This document shows, in pieces, positions 34,310 through 45,674 of a stretch of DNA of 64,000 nt; position 1 is the stretch's first letter; the number at the start of each line of letters is the position of its first letter. The notes below the pieces were generated by a model. The model had not been told where the DNA came from. It saw only the letters and a list, made by a program, of their open reading frames with translations, and did no database searches. The DNA comes from Coregonus clupeaformis. Taxonomy: Eukaryota > Chordata > Actinopteri > Salmoniformes > Salmonidae. Both the position numbers and the translations under genes were made by a program. The stretch covers positions 385,423 through 449,422 of the forward strand of contig NW_025533763.1 in assembly GCF_020615455.1 (NCBI RefSeq), given 5' to 3'.

Positions 34310-35900
34310 TCAAAGTTGATAGAACAAAACCAAAAAAAGAAAACACATGACAGCTGCTGAGATCTTATTAGCCCCGGAGACACTGATAGCCTTATAGCAT
34401 GTTAATAACACAACATAGCAAACTAAGCAAAAAATGCATGCTGCAGCCCATTGGCCAATTTGGGATCCCCAACTTCCAAACAGGGATTCCAACCAAGTTG
34501 CAAGCATCCACTCTGGTTTTGGGGAATTATTCTTAGAAAATAGTGGCAATGTTTTCTGGAAGATCAGTCACATTAGAAGAGTGATCTGGGAGTACAAAAG
34601 TACAACATTCATCATCAATGACTGCACAAGTGCCCCCTTGACCTGCCAGAATATAGTCAAGAGCCTCTCTGTTTTGCAGAGCTAACTTAAGCAATTATTT
34701 TAGTTCCCCATTCAATTGTTCTAGGGCATTTCTAGTAGCATTGCCAAATGTCGCTATGTGTCTAGAGATGTCACGAATTTGGTCTAGGGCACATGCAACT
34801 CCATACCCAGAGAAAAACACCCCAAAGAACCTGGAGGCTGGTGCCTGAGTGTGAGTGACGTCAGCTAGAGACCTCTTATCTCTCCTCATTCCAGGAAGTT
34901 TGTAGTCTCTAAACAGAGCCTTCAGATCCTTTTCGTTATCTGGAACGGTTCTCATAGCTGTCACCAAAAACCCAATAGTACAAGTACCTCCCCAGTTCGA
35001 GGGAAGGCTATAGTAAGCCATCTTACCACATAGCCAATAGGTGCCATTCGGGGCTCCTTTCAGAGTTGTGCTATGTTTGTCAACCCACATTTTAAACGGT
35101 TCCTTATCGGCCTGACCATTCTCCTGTAGCACTGTTAAATTGCAAGCATTTGATCCATTAAGATTCATAGTACAATTACATTTCAATTCACCCAAATCGT
35201 GATCTCCATATCCTCTAATACACCAAGGGGCAGTCATCACCCCAGCCACTGAAATGGGCGGGAGTGAGACATTACCAGGCCTCAGGTAATAGGATACATT
35301 GGGTTGATTATATACCTTAACATTGCTGGTCATAGTATAAAAAGGAATTTTTCCTGCCAATGCTATAGTAAAGTTAATCCCTACTGGGACTCCTATAAGG
35401 GGCAAGCCTGCCCCTACCTTAACCGGACCCATCCCACACACCCAACAGTCCTTTTCTTTGGATGTCTGGTCGGCAACGATTTCTGCTCTAGAAAAGAACA
35501 AATTGTCCTTATGGTTGTGAGGGCCCAGCAGGGTTCTCCTTCTACAATGACCATCTACTTCTGGGCCACTACTCCAGGCCTGCGTTGGCCCCTTTGGCTC
35601 AGGACTCCTTCTGTCATTACCATCTACTTCTGGGCCACTACTCCGGGACTGCGTTGGTTCCTTTGGCTCAGGACTCCTTCTGTCATTACCATCTACTTCT
35701 GGGCCACTACTCCAGGCCTGCGTTGGCCCCTTTGGCTCAGGACACCTTCTGTCATTACCATCTACTTCTGAGCCACTACTCCGGGACTGCGTTGGCCCCT
35801 TTGGCTCGGGACTCTTCTCATCCTCTGTCAGATCTCCAACAAGAGGACAACCTACTGTTCTTATTAGCACTACTGTGCTAATACAGAGGGAGGGCCACAC
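34310..35900 (-). pseudogene. Retroviral env, broken in TM
   Basis: The 401-codon frame 35900-34695 starts with a hydrophobic leader, then four 23-residue repeats, then an SU-like region with CWVCG and many N-X-S/T sites, then a furin-type site (RRDKR) near residue 335 and the start of TM. A stop at 34695 ends it. A second frame at 34549-34310 contains a hydrophobic membrane-spanning segment, the expected C-terminal part of TM. Env would bind a receptor and fuse membranes; this copy cannot make full-length protein. The neighbouring pol suggests a gamma/epsilon-type retrovirus. Confidence 0.7.
35534..35812 (-). repeat. 69-bp in-frame tandem repeat within env
   Basis: Four units of 69 bp encode PEPKGPTQSRSSGPEVDG plus NDRRS-like variants in the N-terminal part of SU. 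All keep the frame. Confidence 0.9.
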
Positions 35901-35904
35901 TGCA

Positions 35905-37985
35905 CCACCGGAACTGGCCAGGCCCCATCTTCTTCTGGATCAGGAACTCGTCTGCAGTGCGACAGGTGGGTCCAGGTATCTCTCTCAGCAACCTTCACCG
36001 CAGTGGGGGGGTGGTCAGAAGAACTTGGTACGGGCCTCTCCACGGGGTCCTTCCAACTATTTCTCCTGAAGTCTTTCACCACCATGAAATCACCTGGATT
36101 CAAACAGTGTTCAGCTCCATCTGCTAGATTTAGCAAAGACGCCTTCAACCAGGGGAAAATAGTCTTAAGAACACTGTTAAGGGTGACACAACACTCAACC
36201 ACGCCTTCCTTCATTTCTTGCAGGGACAACCTGTTCTGGGAAAAAGGTGTATTTGTCATCCGCATGGGACGGCCAGTCAGCACCTCATGTGGAGAGAGAC
36301 CAGTGACTGTAGGGGATCAGCCTCTCATCGTAATCAGTGACAATGGAAGCACGTTCACCCATGTCAGGCTTGTTTCACCAATTCATTTGGTTAATTTAGT
36401 TTTCAAAGATTGGTTGGTCCTTTCGACTGCGCCCCCAGATTGGGGATGATAGGCACAATGTGTTCTCAAATCAATCTGCAAACCCTCTGACAGGGACTGA
36501 ACAATCTCATTCACAAACTGGCCACCATTGTCAGAATACATTTTGGATGGCAGTCCCCACCTAGGTATGATCTCTCTCTCGCTGTGGCTCTCCTGCAAGG
36601 GAACGTTTCAATCCATTTAGAAAACATGTCAACAGTCACCAAACAATACTTATTCCCCTCACAAGGGGTGAACTCAATGAACTCCATCATTAACTGCTCA
36701 AAAGGTCCTTCAGGCCTTGGATGGGATGTGGGAGATACTGAAATGCCGCGTCCAACATTGTTAGTCATACAAATCAAGCGTGTCTTACTGAAATTTCCTG
36801 CAAACACAGTAAAACCTACTGTACCCCAATATGTATTTACAAGATCCACCATCCCTCCTTTTGACACATGGTCTTGACCATGTGAAAATTTTGTGAGGAA
36901 CTGGAATGTACAATGGGGCATGGCAGGTCTGCTCCACACATCAAGCCATACACACGAGGTGTCCTTATGACAGCACCCCACCCACTTGAGTTTCTGAAAG
37001 CATCAGCCATGGCCTGTAAAGCAATGATATCATTAACAGAGAAAGGGTTGGTGGGAGCTGGAACTGCTGCCATCTGTAGGAAGGGGGAAACAGAAGAAGA
37101 AGCAGACAATTTAGCAGCACAGTCAGCCTTGGCATTCCCCAGAGAAATGTTATCCTTAGAGGGAGTATGGGCCTGACACTTCATCACCGAGATTGACGAG
37201 GGGAGTTGAACAGCCTCCAACAGAGAGGACACAAGTTTCATCAGTCCAGACCACAACTTCACTCGCCTCTATCTTTCTCCCATAAATACAATCCTGCAGT
37301 GGTTGAACAATCTCTGCATAGTCTTTCAACCACGGACGACAGTAACCAGCCACACCCAACAAAGACATCATGTGCTGCTTGGTAACAGGTTTAGGCAAAA
37401 CTTTAATTGCATCTAATCTATCTTTGGAGAGGGCGCGGCCCTCAGAAATAATGTCATGACCCAAATATTTAACGGAGCTCTGGAATAACTGCATCTTACT
37501 GGAGGAAACTTTATGACTATTTTCTGCTAAGAAAATCAACAATGCCCGAGTGTCCTCGTGACATATCTCCTCTGATTTTGAGCAAACCAACAAATCATCA
37601 AAATATTGAACCAAAATGCTTCCACCAGGGGCAACAAAACCCTCTAGGTTCCTAGCCATTTCTTGGGCAGAGATGGCATGTGATTGAACATACCACTGGG
37701 GCATCACCGTCCAAGTCCATTTGTTTTACCAAGAAACGTAAACGAGAACCACTCATGTTAATCTTCAGCCACAGGGATACTGAAAAAAGCATTTGCCAAA
37801 TCAATCACCATAAAACAACAACTACCTGGAGGCACCTGGTATAAAATGGTACCAGTGTTTGGCACCAGGGGTGATCTAGCCAGTAATGCATCGTTTACTA
37901 GTCTAAGGTCTTGCACAACATGATAATCACCAGATGGTTTCCTAACAGGTCAAATTGGTGTGTTTCATGCGTCCAATGTTGGTCT
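35905..37985 (-). pseudogene. Retroviral pol (RT, RNase H, integrase), broken
   Basis: From right to left: RT motif A (VIDLANAFFSIPV near 37810), RT motif with YFDDLL (frame 37707-37156), an RNase H end (GNAKADCAAK near 37120), a degenerate integrase zinc region, and the integrase core with VDMFSKWIETF, YSDNGGQFVNE and HPQSGGAVERTNQ, carrying the D, D and E residues. Then the integrase C-terminal part (LNPGDFMVVKDF, DTWTHLSHCRRV) to about 35905. At least four frame breaks. The RT 5' part, protease and gag are missing; a LINE starts near 38040. Confidence 0.75.
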
Positions 37986-38039
37986 TTGATTTTACCCACA
38001 GTTCTTCAGCCAGCTGGCTGCCTACAATAATTACATACA

Positions 38040-41000
38040 ATAATTGCCTACCATTCAGCTGTTTTCTAACCTCATTGTCTGAACCGTTAACGTTAGGTAG
38101 CAAGTGGCTACTGTGCTTGAAATTTAGCTAGCTTGTTGCTACCTGGATAGCTACTAGTAAACAACAGCCGGAACGACCAAGCGAACAGACGCGAACTGGC
38201 TGAGTCAATTCAGTGGCTAGCTTTGCACTTGGCTAGCTAACAGTAGCTGCTAGGGGTAAGTCATAACCTACATTTGTGTTTTGTTTTTTACATATTGATA
38301 GCCCGAGTCGTTCAAGGAATTCGGGACATGGGTGACTAGTTAACGTTAGTTTGGCTCTCTCTGTGTGTTCGTGCCGTGAAAGGAGGGGTTCTTCTTTGTC
38401 TGAAAGCAATGGCTAGCTAGTTTGATAACTATTCTAGCTAACTAGCTGGCTGAATAAGTTGACGACGGACTCGCTCAAGCTGTCGGGACTAACCCACAAC
38501 GTTAGACACGGACACGAACGATCTGCTTGCGTGTTGATACACTGGTGGTTTGTTGTGGCCGAGTATTGGCGCTAAACTGTGTTGTTGGAGTCCGGCATGC
38601 TAGCTGGTTGTGGCGTCTTATGACTAGCTGCCCGGACGTTTTTCACGGAATAATACTGCACCTAGTTAGCTAGCTGAATAAACTAAGTTAGTATATTCCT
38701 AGAAAACATTGAACCGCTGTAGTTTACAACAATTATAGTTTCTGAGGTGGAAGTTGGGAGTTATATTTGGGAGTTGTGGTGAGGGAGACACCGCTCTCTC
38801 CTTTCCCAGATGTTTAGTTCATTTAATTCCGATCTCCTCTGCATTATTGTAGCCATCTGCTGCAGCCTGTCAACTATGCCTCTGCCTATCCCTGTTCTCT
38901 CCTCTCTACACAGGCTACACAAATGCCTCACACCGCGTGGCTGCTGCCTCTCTAACCTGGTGGTCCCTGCACGCACCACCCACGTGGAGTTCCAGGTCTC
39001 AGGCAGCCTCTGGAAATGCCGTTCTGCTGCCAACAAGGCTGAGTTCATCTCAGCCTATGCTACCCTCCAGTCCCTCGACTTCTTGGCGCTGACGGAAACA
39101 TGGATTACCACTGAAAACACTGCTACTCCTACTGCTCTCTCCTCGTCTGACCATGTGTTCTCGCATACCCCGAGAGCATCTGGTCAGCGGGGTGGTGGCA
39201 CAGGAATCCTCATCTCTCCCAAATGGACATTCTCTATTTTCCCCCTGACCCATCTGTCTATCTCCTCATTTGAATTCCATGCTGTCACAGTCACTAGCCC
39301 ATTTAAGCTTAATATCCTTGTCATCTATCGCCCTCCAGGTTCCCTTGGAGAGTTCATCAATGAGCTTGACGCCTTGATACGTTCCTTTCCTGAGGATGGC
39401 TGACCCCTCACAGTTCTGGGGGATTTCAACCTCCCTACGTCTACATTTGACTCATTTCTCTCTGCCTCCTTCTTTCCACTCCTCTCCTCTTTTGACCTCA
39501 CCCTCTCACCGCCCCCCTACTCACAAGGCAGGCAATACGCTTGACCTCATCTTTACTAGATGCTGTTGTTCTACTAATCTCACTGCAACTCCCCTCCATG
39601 TCTCCGACCACTACTTTGTATCCTTTTCTCTCTCCCTCTCCTCCAACACTACTCACTCTGCCCCTACACAGATGGTAATGCGCTGTCGCAACCTTCGCTC
39701 TCTCTCTCCCGCTACTCTATCCTCTTCCATCCTATCATCTCTTCCCTCTGCTCAATCCTTCTCCCTCCAATCTCCTGATTCTGCCTCCTCAACCCTCCTC
39801 TCCTCCCTTTCTGCATCCTTTGACTCTCTATGTCCCGTATCCTCCCGGCCGGCTCGGTCCTCCCCTCCAGCTCCGTGGCTTGATGACTCATTGCGAGCTC
39901 ACAGAACAGAGCTCCGGGCAGCTGAGCGGAAATGGAGGAAAACTGGACTCCCTGCGGACCTGGCATCTTTTCACTCCCTCCTCTCTACATTTTCTTCATC
40001 TGTTTCTGCTGCGAAGGCCACTTTCTACCACTCTAAATTCCAAGCATCTGCCTCTAACCCTAGGAAGCTCTTTGCCACATTCTCCTCCCTGCTGAATCCC
40101 CCCTCCTCCCTCTCTGTGGATGACTTCGTCCAACCATTTTGAAAAGAAGGTTGACGACATCCGATCCTCGTTTGTTAAGTCAAATGACACTGCTGGTCCT
40201 GCTCACACTGCCCTACCCTATGCTTTGACTTCTTTCTCCCCTCTCTCTCCAGAAAAAATCTTGCGACTTGTGACGGCAGGCCGCCCAACAACCTGCCCGC
40301 TTGACCCTATCTCCTCCTCTCTTCTCCAGACCATCTCCGGTGACCTTCTCCCTTACCTCACCTCGCTGATCAACTCATCCTTGACCGCTGGCTATGTCCC
40401 TTCCATCTTCAAGTGAGCGAGAGTTGCACCCCTTCTCAAAAAAACAACTCTCGATCCCTCTGATGTCAACAACTACAGACCAGTATCCCTTCTTTCTTTT
40501 CTCTCCAAAACTATTGAGCGTGCCGTATTTAGCCAACTCTCTTGCTATCTCTCTCAGAATGACCTTCTTGATCCAAACCAGTCAGGTTTCAAGACTGGTC
40601 ATTCAACTGAGACTGCTCTTCTCTGTGTCACGGAGGCTCTCTGCACTGCTAAAGCTAACTCTCTCTCCTCTGCTCTTGTCATTCTAGACCTGTCTGCTGC
40701 CTTTGATACTGTGAACCATCAGATCCTCCTCTCCACCCTCTCCGAGCTGGGCATCTCCGGCGCGGCTCACTCTTGGATTGCATCCTACCTGACCGGTCGC
40801 TCCTACCAAGTGGCGTGGCGAGAAGCTGTCTCCGCACCACGTGCTCTCACCACTGGTGTCCCCCAGGGCTCAGTTCTAGGCCCTTTCCTATTCTCGCTAT
40901 ACACCAAGTCACTTGGCTCTGTCATATCCTCACATGGCCTCTCCTATCATTGCTACGCAGACGACACACAACTAATCTTCTCCTTTCCCCCTTCTGATAA

Positions 41001-41857
41001 CCAGGTGGCGAATCGCATCTCTGCATGTCTGGCAGACACATCAGTATGGATGACGGATCACCACCTCAAGCTGAACCTTGGCAAGACGGAGCTGCTCTTC
41101 CTCCCGGGGAAGGACTGCCCATTCCATGATCTCGCCATCACGGTTGACAACTCCGTTGTGTCCTCCTCCCAGAGTGCGAAGAGCCTTGGCGTGACCCTGG
41201 ACAACACCCTGTCGTTCTCCGCTAACATCAAGGCGGTGACCCGATCCTGTAGGTTCATGCTCTACAACATTCGGAGAGTACGACCCTGCCTTACACAGCA
41301 AGCGGCACAGGTCCTAATCCAGGCACTTGTCATCTCCCGTCTGGATTACTGCAACTCGCTGTTGGCTGGGCTCCCCTGCCTGTGCCATTAAACCCCTACA
41401 ACTCATCCAGAATGCCGCAGCCCATCTGGTGTTCAACCTTCCCAAGTTCTCTCACGTCACCCCGCTCCTCCGCACACTCCACTGGCTTCCAGTTGAAGCT
41501 CGCATCTGCTACAAGACCATGGTGCTTGCCTACGGAGCTGTGAGGGGAACGGCACCTCCGTACCTTCAGGCTCTGATCAACACCCAAACGAGGGCATTGC
41601 GTTCATCCACCTCTGGCCTGCTGGCCCCCCTACCTCTGCGGAAGCACAGTTCCCGCTCAGCCCAGTCAAAACTGTTCGCTGCTCTGGCACCCCAATGGTG
41701 GAACAAGCTCCCTCATGACGCCAGGACAGCGGAGTCACTCACCACCTTCCGGAGACACTTGAAACCCCACCTCTTTAAGGAATACCTGGGACAGGATAAA
41801 GTCATCCTTCTACCCCCCCTTACCCCACCCCAAAGAAAAAAAAAATATATATATATA
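38040..41857 (+). pseudogene. L2-type LINE, ORF2 broken
   Basis: A 5' region rich in GCTAGCTAAC-type words (38080-38700) precedes ORF2. The APE endonuclease is read at 38810-39400 (LALTETWI, YRPPG) and continues in another frame (LTVLGDFNLPT near 39410; LDLIFTRCC, SDHYFVSF). RT is read at 40675-41391 with VPQGSVLGP, YADDTQL and LKLNLGKTE. The C-terminal part is at 41391-41850 (LHWLPVEARI, SLTTFRRHLKPHLFK). At least five frameshifts. The 3' UTR resumes at 43455-43560 beyond a Tc1 insertion. Confidence 0.8.
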
Positions 41858-43452
41858 CAGTGAGGGAAAAAAGTATTTGATCCCCTGCTGATTTTATACG
41901 TTTGCCCACTGACAAAGACATGATCAGTCTAGAATTTTAATTGTAGGTTTATTTGAACAGTGAGAGACCAATGAGAGACCAAAAATCCAGAAAAACGCAT
42001 GTCAAAAATGTTATAAATTGATTTGCATTTTAATGAGGGAAATAAGTATTTGACCCCCTCTCAATCAGAAAGATTTCTGGCTCCCAGGTGTCTTTTATAC
42101 AGGTAATGAGCTGAGATTAGGAGCACACTCTTAAAGGGAGTGCTCCTAATCTCAGCTTGTTACCTGTATAAAAGACACCTGTCCACAGAAGCAATCAATC
42201 AATCAGATTCCAAACTCTCCACTATGGCCAAGACCAAAGAGCTCTCCAAGATGTCAAGGACAAGATTGCAGACCTACACAAGGCTGGAATGGGCTACAAT
42301 ACCATCGCCAAGCAGCTTGGTGAGAAGGTGACAACAGTTAGTGCGATTATTTGCAAATGGAAGAAACACAAAAGAACTGTCAATCTCCCTCGGCCTGGGG
42401 CTCCATGCAAGATCTTACCTTGTGGAGTTGCAATGATCATGAGAACGGTGAGGAATCAGCCCAGAACTACACGGGAGGATCTTGTCAATGCAGCTGGGAC
42501 CAAAGTCACCAAGAAAACAATTGGTAACACACTACGCCGTGAAGGACTGAAATCCTGCAGCGCCCGCAAGGTCCCCCTGCTCAAGAAAGCACATATACAG
42601 GCCCGTCTGAAGTTTGCCAATGAACATCTGAATGATTCAGAGGAGAACTGGGTGAAAGTGTTGTGGTCAGTTGAGACCAAAATAGAGCTCTTTGGCATCA
42701 ACTCAACTCGCCGTGTTTGGAGGAGGAGGAATGCTGCCTATGACCCCTAGAACACCATCCCCACCGTCAAACATGGAGGTGGAAACATTATGCTTTGGGG
42801 GAGTTTTTCTGCTAAGGGGACAGGACAACTTCACCGCATCAAAGGTACGATGGACGGGGCCATGTACCATCAAATCTTGGGTGAGAACCTCCTTCCCTCA
42901 GCCAGCGCATTGAAAATGGGTTGTGGATGGGTATTCCAGCATGACAATGACCCAAAACACACGGCCAAGGCAACAAAGGAGTGGCTCAAGAAGAAGAACA
43001 TTAAGGTCCTGGAGTGGCCTAGCCAGTCTCCAGACCTTAATCCCATAGAAAATCTGTGGAGGGAGCTGAAGGTTTGAGTTGCCAAACGTCAGCCTCGAAA
43101 CCTTAATGACTTGGAGAAGATCTGCAAAGAGGAGTTGGACAAAATCCCTCCTGAGATGTGTGCAAACCTGGTGGCCAACTACAAGAAACGTCTGACCTCT
43201 GTGATTGCCAACAAGGGTTTTGCCACCAAGTACTAAGTCATGTTTTGCAGAGGGGTCAAATACTTATTTCCCTCATTAAAATGCAAATCCATTAATAACA
43301 TTTCTGACATGCGTTTTTCTGGATTTTTTTGTTGTTATTCTGTCTCTCACTGTTCAAATAAACCTACTATTAAAATTATAGACTGATCATGTCTTTGTCA
43401 GTGGGCAAACATACAAAATCAGCAGGGGATCAAATACATTTTTCCCTCACTG
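41858..43452 (+). mobile_element. Complete Tc1-like element inserted in LINE 3' UTR
   Basis: Ends CAGTGAGGG and CCCTCACTG with TA on both sides; terminal inverted repeats extend about 110 bp (ATCCCCTGCTGATTTTATAC; its near complement at the right). A strong hairpin, CTGAGATTAGGAGCAC with GTGCTCCTAATCTCAG, is at 42111-42152 in the leader. The LINE sequence reads on across the element. Confidence 0.9.
42224..43236 (+). pseudogene. Tc1-like transposase, broken
   Basis: Starts MAKTKELSK, shifts frame near residue 10, then reads the DNA-binding domain and catalytic domain with stops at 42748 (TAG) and 43076 (TGA). The first catalytic Asp is lost (WSVETKIELFG where family members have WSDE). The second Asp (QHDNDPKH) and the Glu (SPDLNPIENLW) remain. 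It ends GFATKY. Confidence 0.85.
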
Positions 43453-43560
43453 TATATATATATTGTAAAGTGGTTATCCCACTGGCTCTAAGGTGAATGC
43501 ACAAATTTGTAAGTCGCTCTGGATAAGAGCGTCTGCTAAATGATGTACTGTACTGATGTA
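43453..43560 (+). mobile_element. L2-type LINE 3' tail beyond Tc1
   Basis: TTGTAAAGTGGTTATCCCAC, then AAGTCGCTCTGGATAAGAGC and GTCTGCTAAATGATG. It is the continuation of the LINE that ends at 41857. Confidence 0.85.
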
Positions 43561-43562
43561 CT

Positions 43563-43678
43563 GACGTTTAATGGCACTTTCCGGCAATCTGATTGGTTAC
43601 TGGAATTTAATGGCACTTTCCGGCAACCTGATTGGTTACTGACGTTTAATGGAACTTTCCGGCAACCTGATTGGTTAA
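43563..43678. repeat. 39-bp tandem repeat with three CCAAT boxes
   Basis: Three copies of a unit containing TTTAATGGCACTTTCCGGCA and CTGATTGGTTACT. Each holds one ATTGG (inverted CCAAT) and one TTTCCGG. Confidence 0.9.
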
Positions 43679-43764
43679 AAGGCCTCATGTGCCGCACAGC
43701 GCTTGCTCGTTTGAAAATATCTCCCGCGAGGAATCCACGTAAAGAGAGACAAAATGAGAATATG

Positions 43765-44430
43765 CAGATATAGACCCAGACATAGCAGAGTTGCTGAAGG
43801 AGGATGAGGATGCCATCATACACATTCATGGATGCTTTGATGGCTCTTGGCACAAGAGAGGATTCACTTCCAACTACGGGATAGGTGTGTACATTGGTGC
43901 TGGTACCAGCCAGCCCTAGAAAATGGTGAAGATCCACCCAGTCACAAAAAACATGGAGGCCATACATTCTTTAATTGAGAGGATGCACAGAAAATGGTAC
44001 CTGTATATCATAGGATGTCAAATGATAACATCCTCAAAAGAATGTAGCACGGAGGAACCCAGAATGCAAATGGATGTCTGAACTCTAATATGGTCACGAC
44101 GCCCCAAAACTGTCTTCGTGGGCAAAAGCCTCATTGTCAGTATGGCAGTAGCCACGTTCAATGAGGGAGCCACTGCTATATCAGATGGGATGGACTAATT
44201 GTCTATTGGCAGCACTTTGGTGACACTGGAAGCAATCAGAGAGGGGTTGTGAGAGCTGATGCTGCTTCAATGGAGTGTGACAAGGGGAGGCGCAGGTCAC
44301 ATGACACAGTCAAGAAAGTAAAGCAGCACCAGCAACAACTCAAAGAGGGCCGTACAAATGGGGCAGGCATAGCTGATTACTGTTCTGCACATTTCAACAG
44401 CCATACAAAAGCCTTGGATGTGACAAATTG
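43765..44430 (+). pseudogene. Mutator-like transposase relic (tentative)
   Basis: Around 43770-43915 the frame reads DPDIAELLKEDEDAII then GCFDGSWHKRGFTSNYGIGV, like the start of a Mutator-like transposase core (D-G-x-W, K-R-G). Later, KTVFVGKSLIVSMAVATFN at about 44105-44170 fits a downstream part. Stops and deletions interrupt it. Confidence 0.4.
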
Positions 44431-44672
44431 AGCAAAGTGATATGAGAATTTGCCCAAAACTGCATATTTGCCTTACAGACCAGTATTCAAAGCATATGCT
44501 CTATTGACTTGAAACAAATGTATTAAACGTGCTGATGTATTTGTAAAAGGTATATTTGATGTTTATTTGTCAGTTTAGAAGTGATATATGAAAAATAGAT
44601 TAATTTAATGTGACGTAAATGGTCATATTTATGGAAAGTACTTTTTAATTGTAGTCTGTGGTGTTTGGCATT

Positions 44673-45665
44673 ACAGTTGTTCTCAATTGCTAAAACACAA
44701 TTTCTGAAACCTTGCTCCATTTCCTGAAAACATTAAACACATCATCTTCAAGCACTATTTACAAAACGTCTGACTCCTCTCGCAAAATGAAACATTCACC
44801 CTCAAAACAGTTTTTACCTGTGTTCAAAATCAAACACTGCTCTCAAATCATAAACAAAGTGATCAAAATGATAAACACTCTCAAGCAGTCAGTAAACAAT
44901 ACACCGAAAAATAGAAAACACATTGTTCAAAACATACAGTTCTCAGGGAGAAGTACATTTTAAATCTCAAAACAAATGTCATGTTTTTCCATCATTGTCT
45001 CTTCCTCTTCGTCCTCCTTTTCCTCTTTCTTGCCCTCCTCCTCCTCTTCCTCCTCATCGCCCACCTCGCATACGCACTCGTCCTCGTCCTCTCACATTGT
45101 TTCTTCTATCCATTCTCAGACTTTCTCCTTCCCACCTTCAACAACCTGTTTGCTCTCTGAACTGCCTTATATTGGTTGTGTCGCATCATTTGAAACAGGT
45201 TAAATCCATTTTGAGTGGTTGTGTTCAGTCAATGACATGTGATCTCTATTTGGTGGTCCTCTGTAGCTCAACTGGTAGAGCACGGCGCTTGTAACGCAAA
45301 GGTAGTGGGTTCGATCCCCGGGACCACCCATACACAAAAATGTATGCACGCATGACTGTAAGTCGCTTTGGATAAAAGCGTCTGCTAAATGGCATATTAT
45401 TATATTATTATTTGTATTTGATTGTTGCCACTTGTGTTTACCAGTATGGATGACATGTGCATTAGAGTGCAGAATGTGTTTTGAGAATGAGAATGTGTTT
45501 AGAGTTTTGCTGAAAAGTCTAAGTGAGATCTGCATATTGTGTTTTACCATGTGAAATGGTTTAAGGTATTGACAACAGACTGCATAATTAGCTAAATGAG
45601 TCCAGGCAACTGAGAACTTTGTTCAGCCAATGGGTTTTAGTGTTTTAGCAATTGAGAAAAACTGT
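44673..45665 (-). mobile_element. DNA element with 26-bp terminal inverted repeats
   Basis: ACAGTTGTTCTCAATTGCTA with AAACAC at 44673-44698 is repeated in inverse at 45640-45665 with one mismatch. At 45115-44985 the minus strand reads MDRRNNVRGRGRVRMRGGR and a Gly/Arg-rich stretch, as at the start of RG-rich IS630/Tc1-type transposases in fish. The rest of the transposase is missing. A SINE is nested at 45252. Confidence 0.6.
45252..45410 (+). mobile_element. tRNA-derived SINE (monomeric)
   Basis: A box TAGCTCAACTGGTAGAGC, B box GGTTCGATCCC, then the LINE-like tail AAGTCGCTTTGGATAAAAGC. The 5' head with CCTCTGTAGC looks tRNA-like but the downstream tail marks a SINE. Confidence 0.8.
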
Positions 45666-45674
45666 TACATACAG

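Noticed and set aside
35304..35881. Plus-strand frames across the env repeats
   Set aside because: They are antisense to the env frame and arise from its 69-bp repeat.
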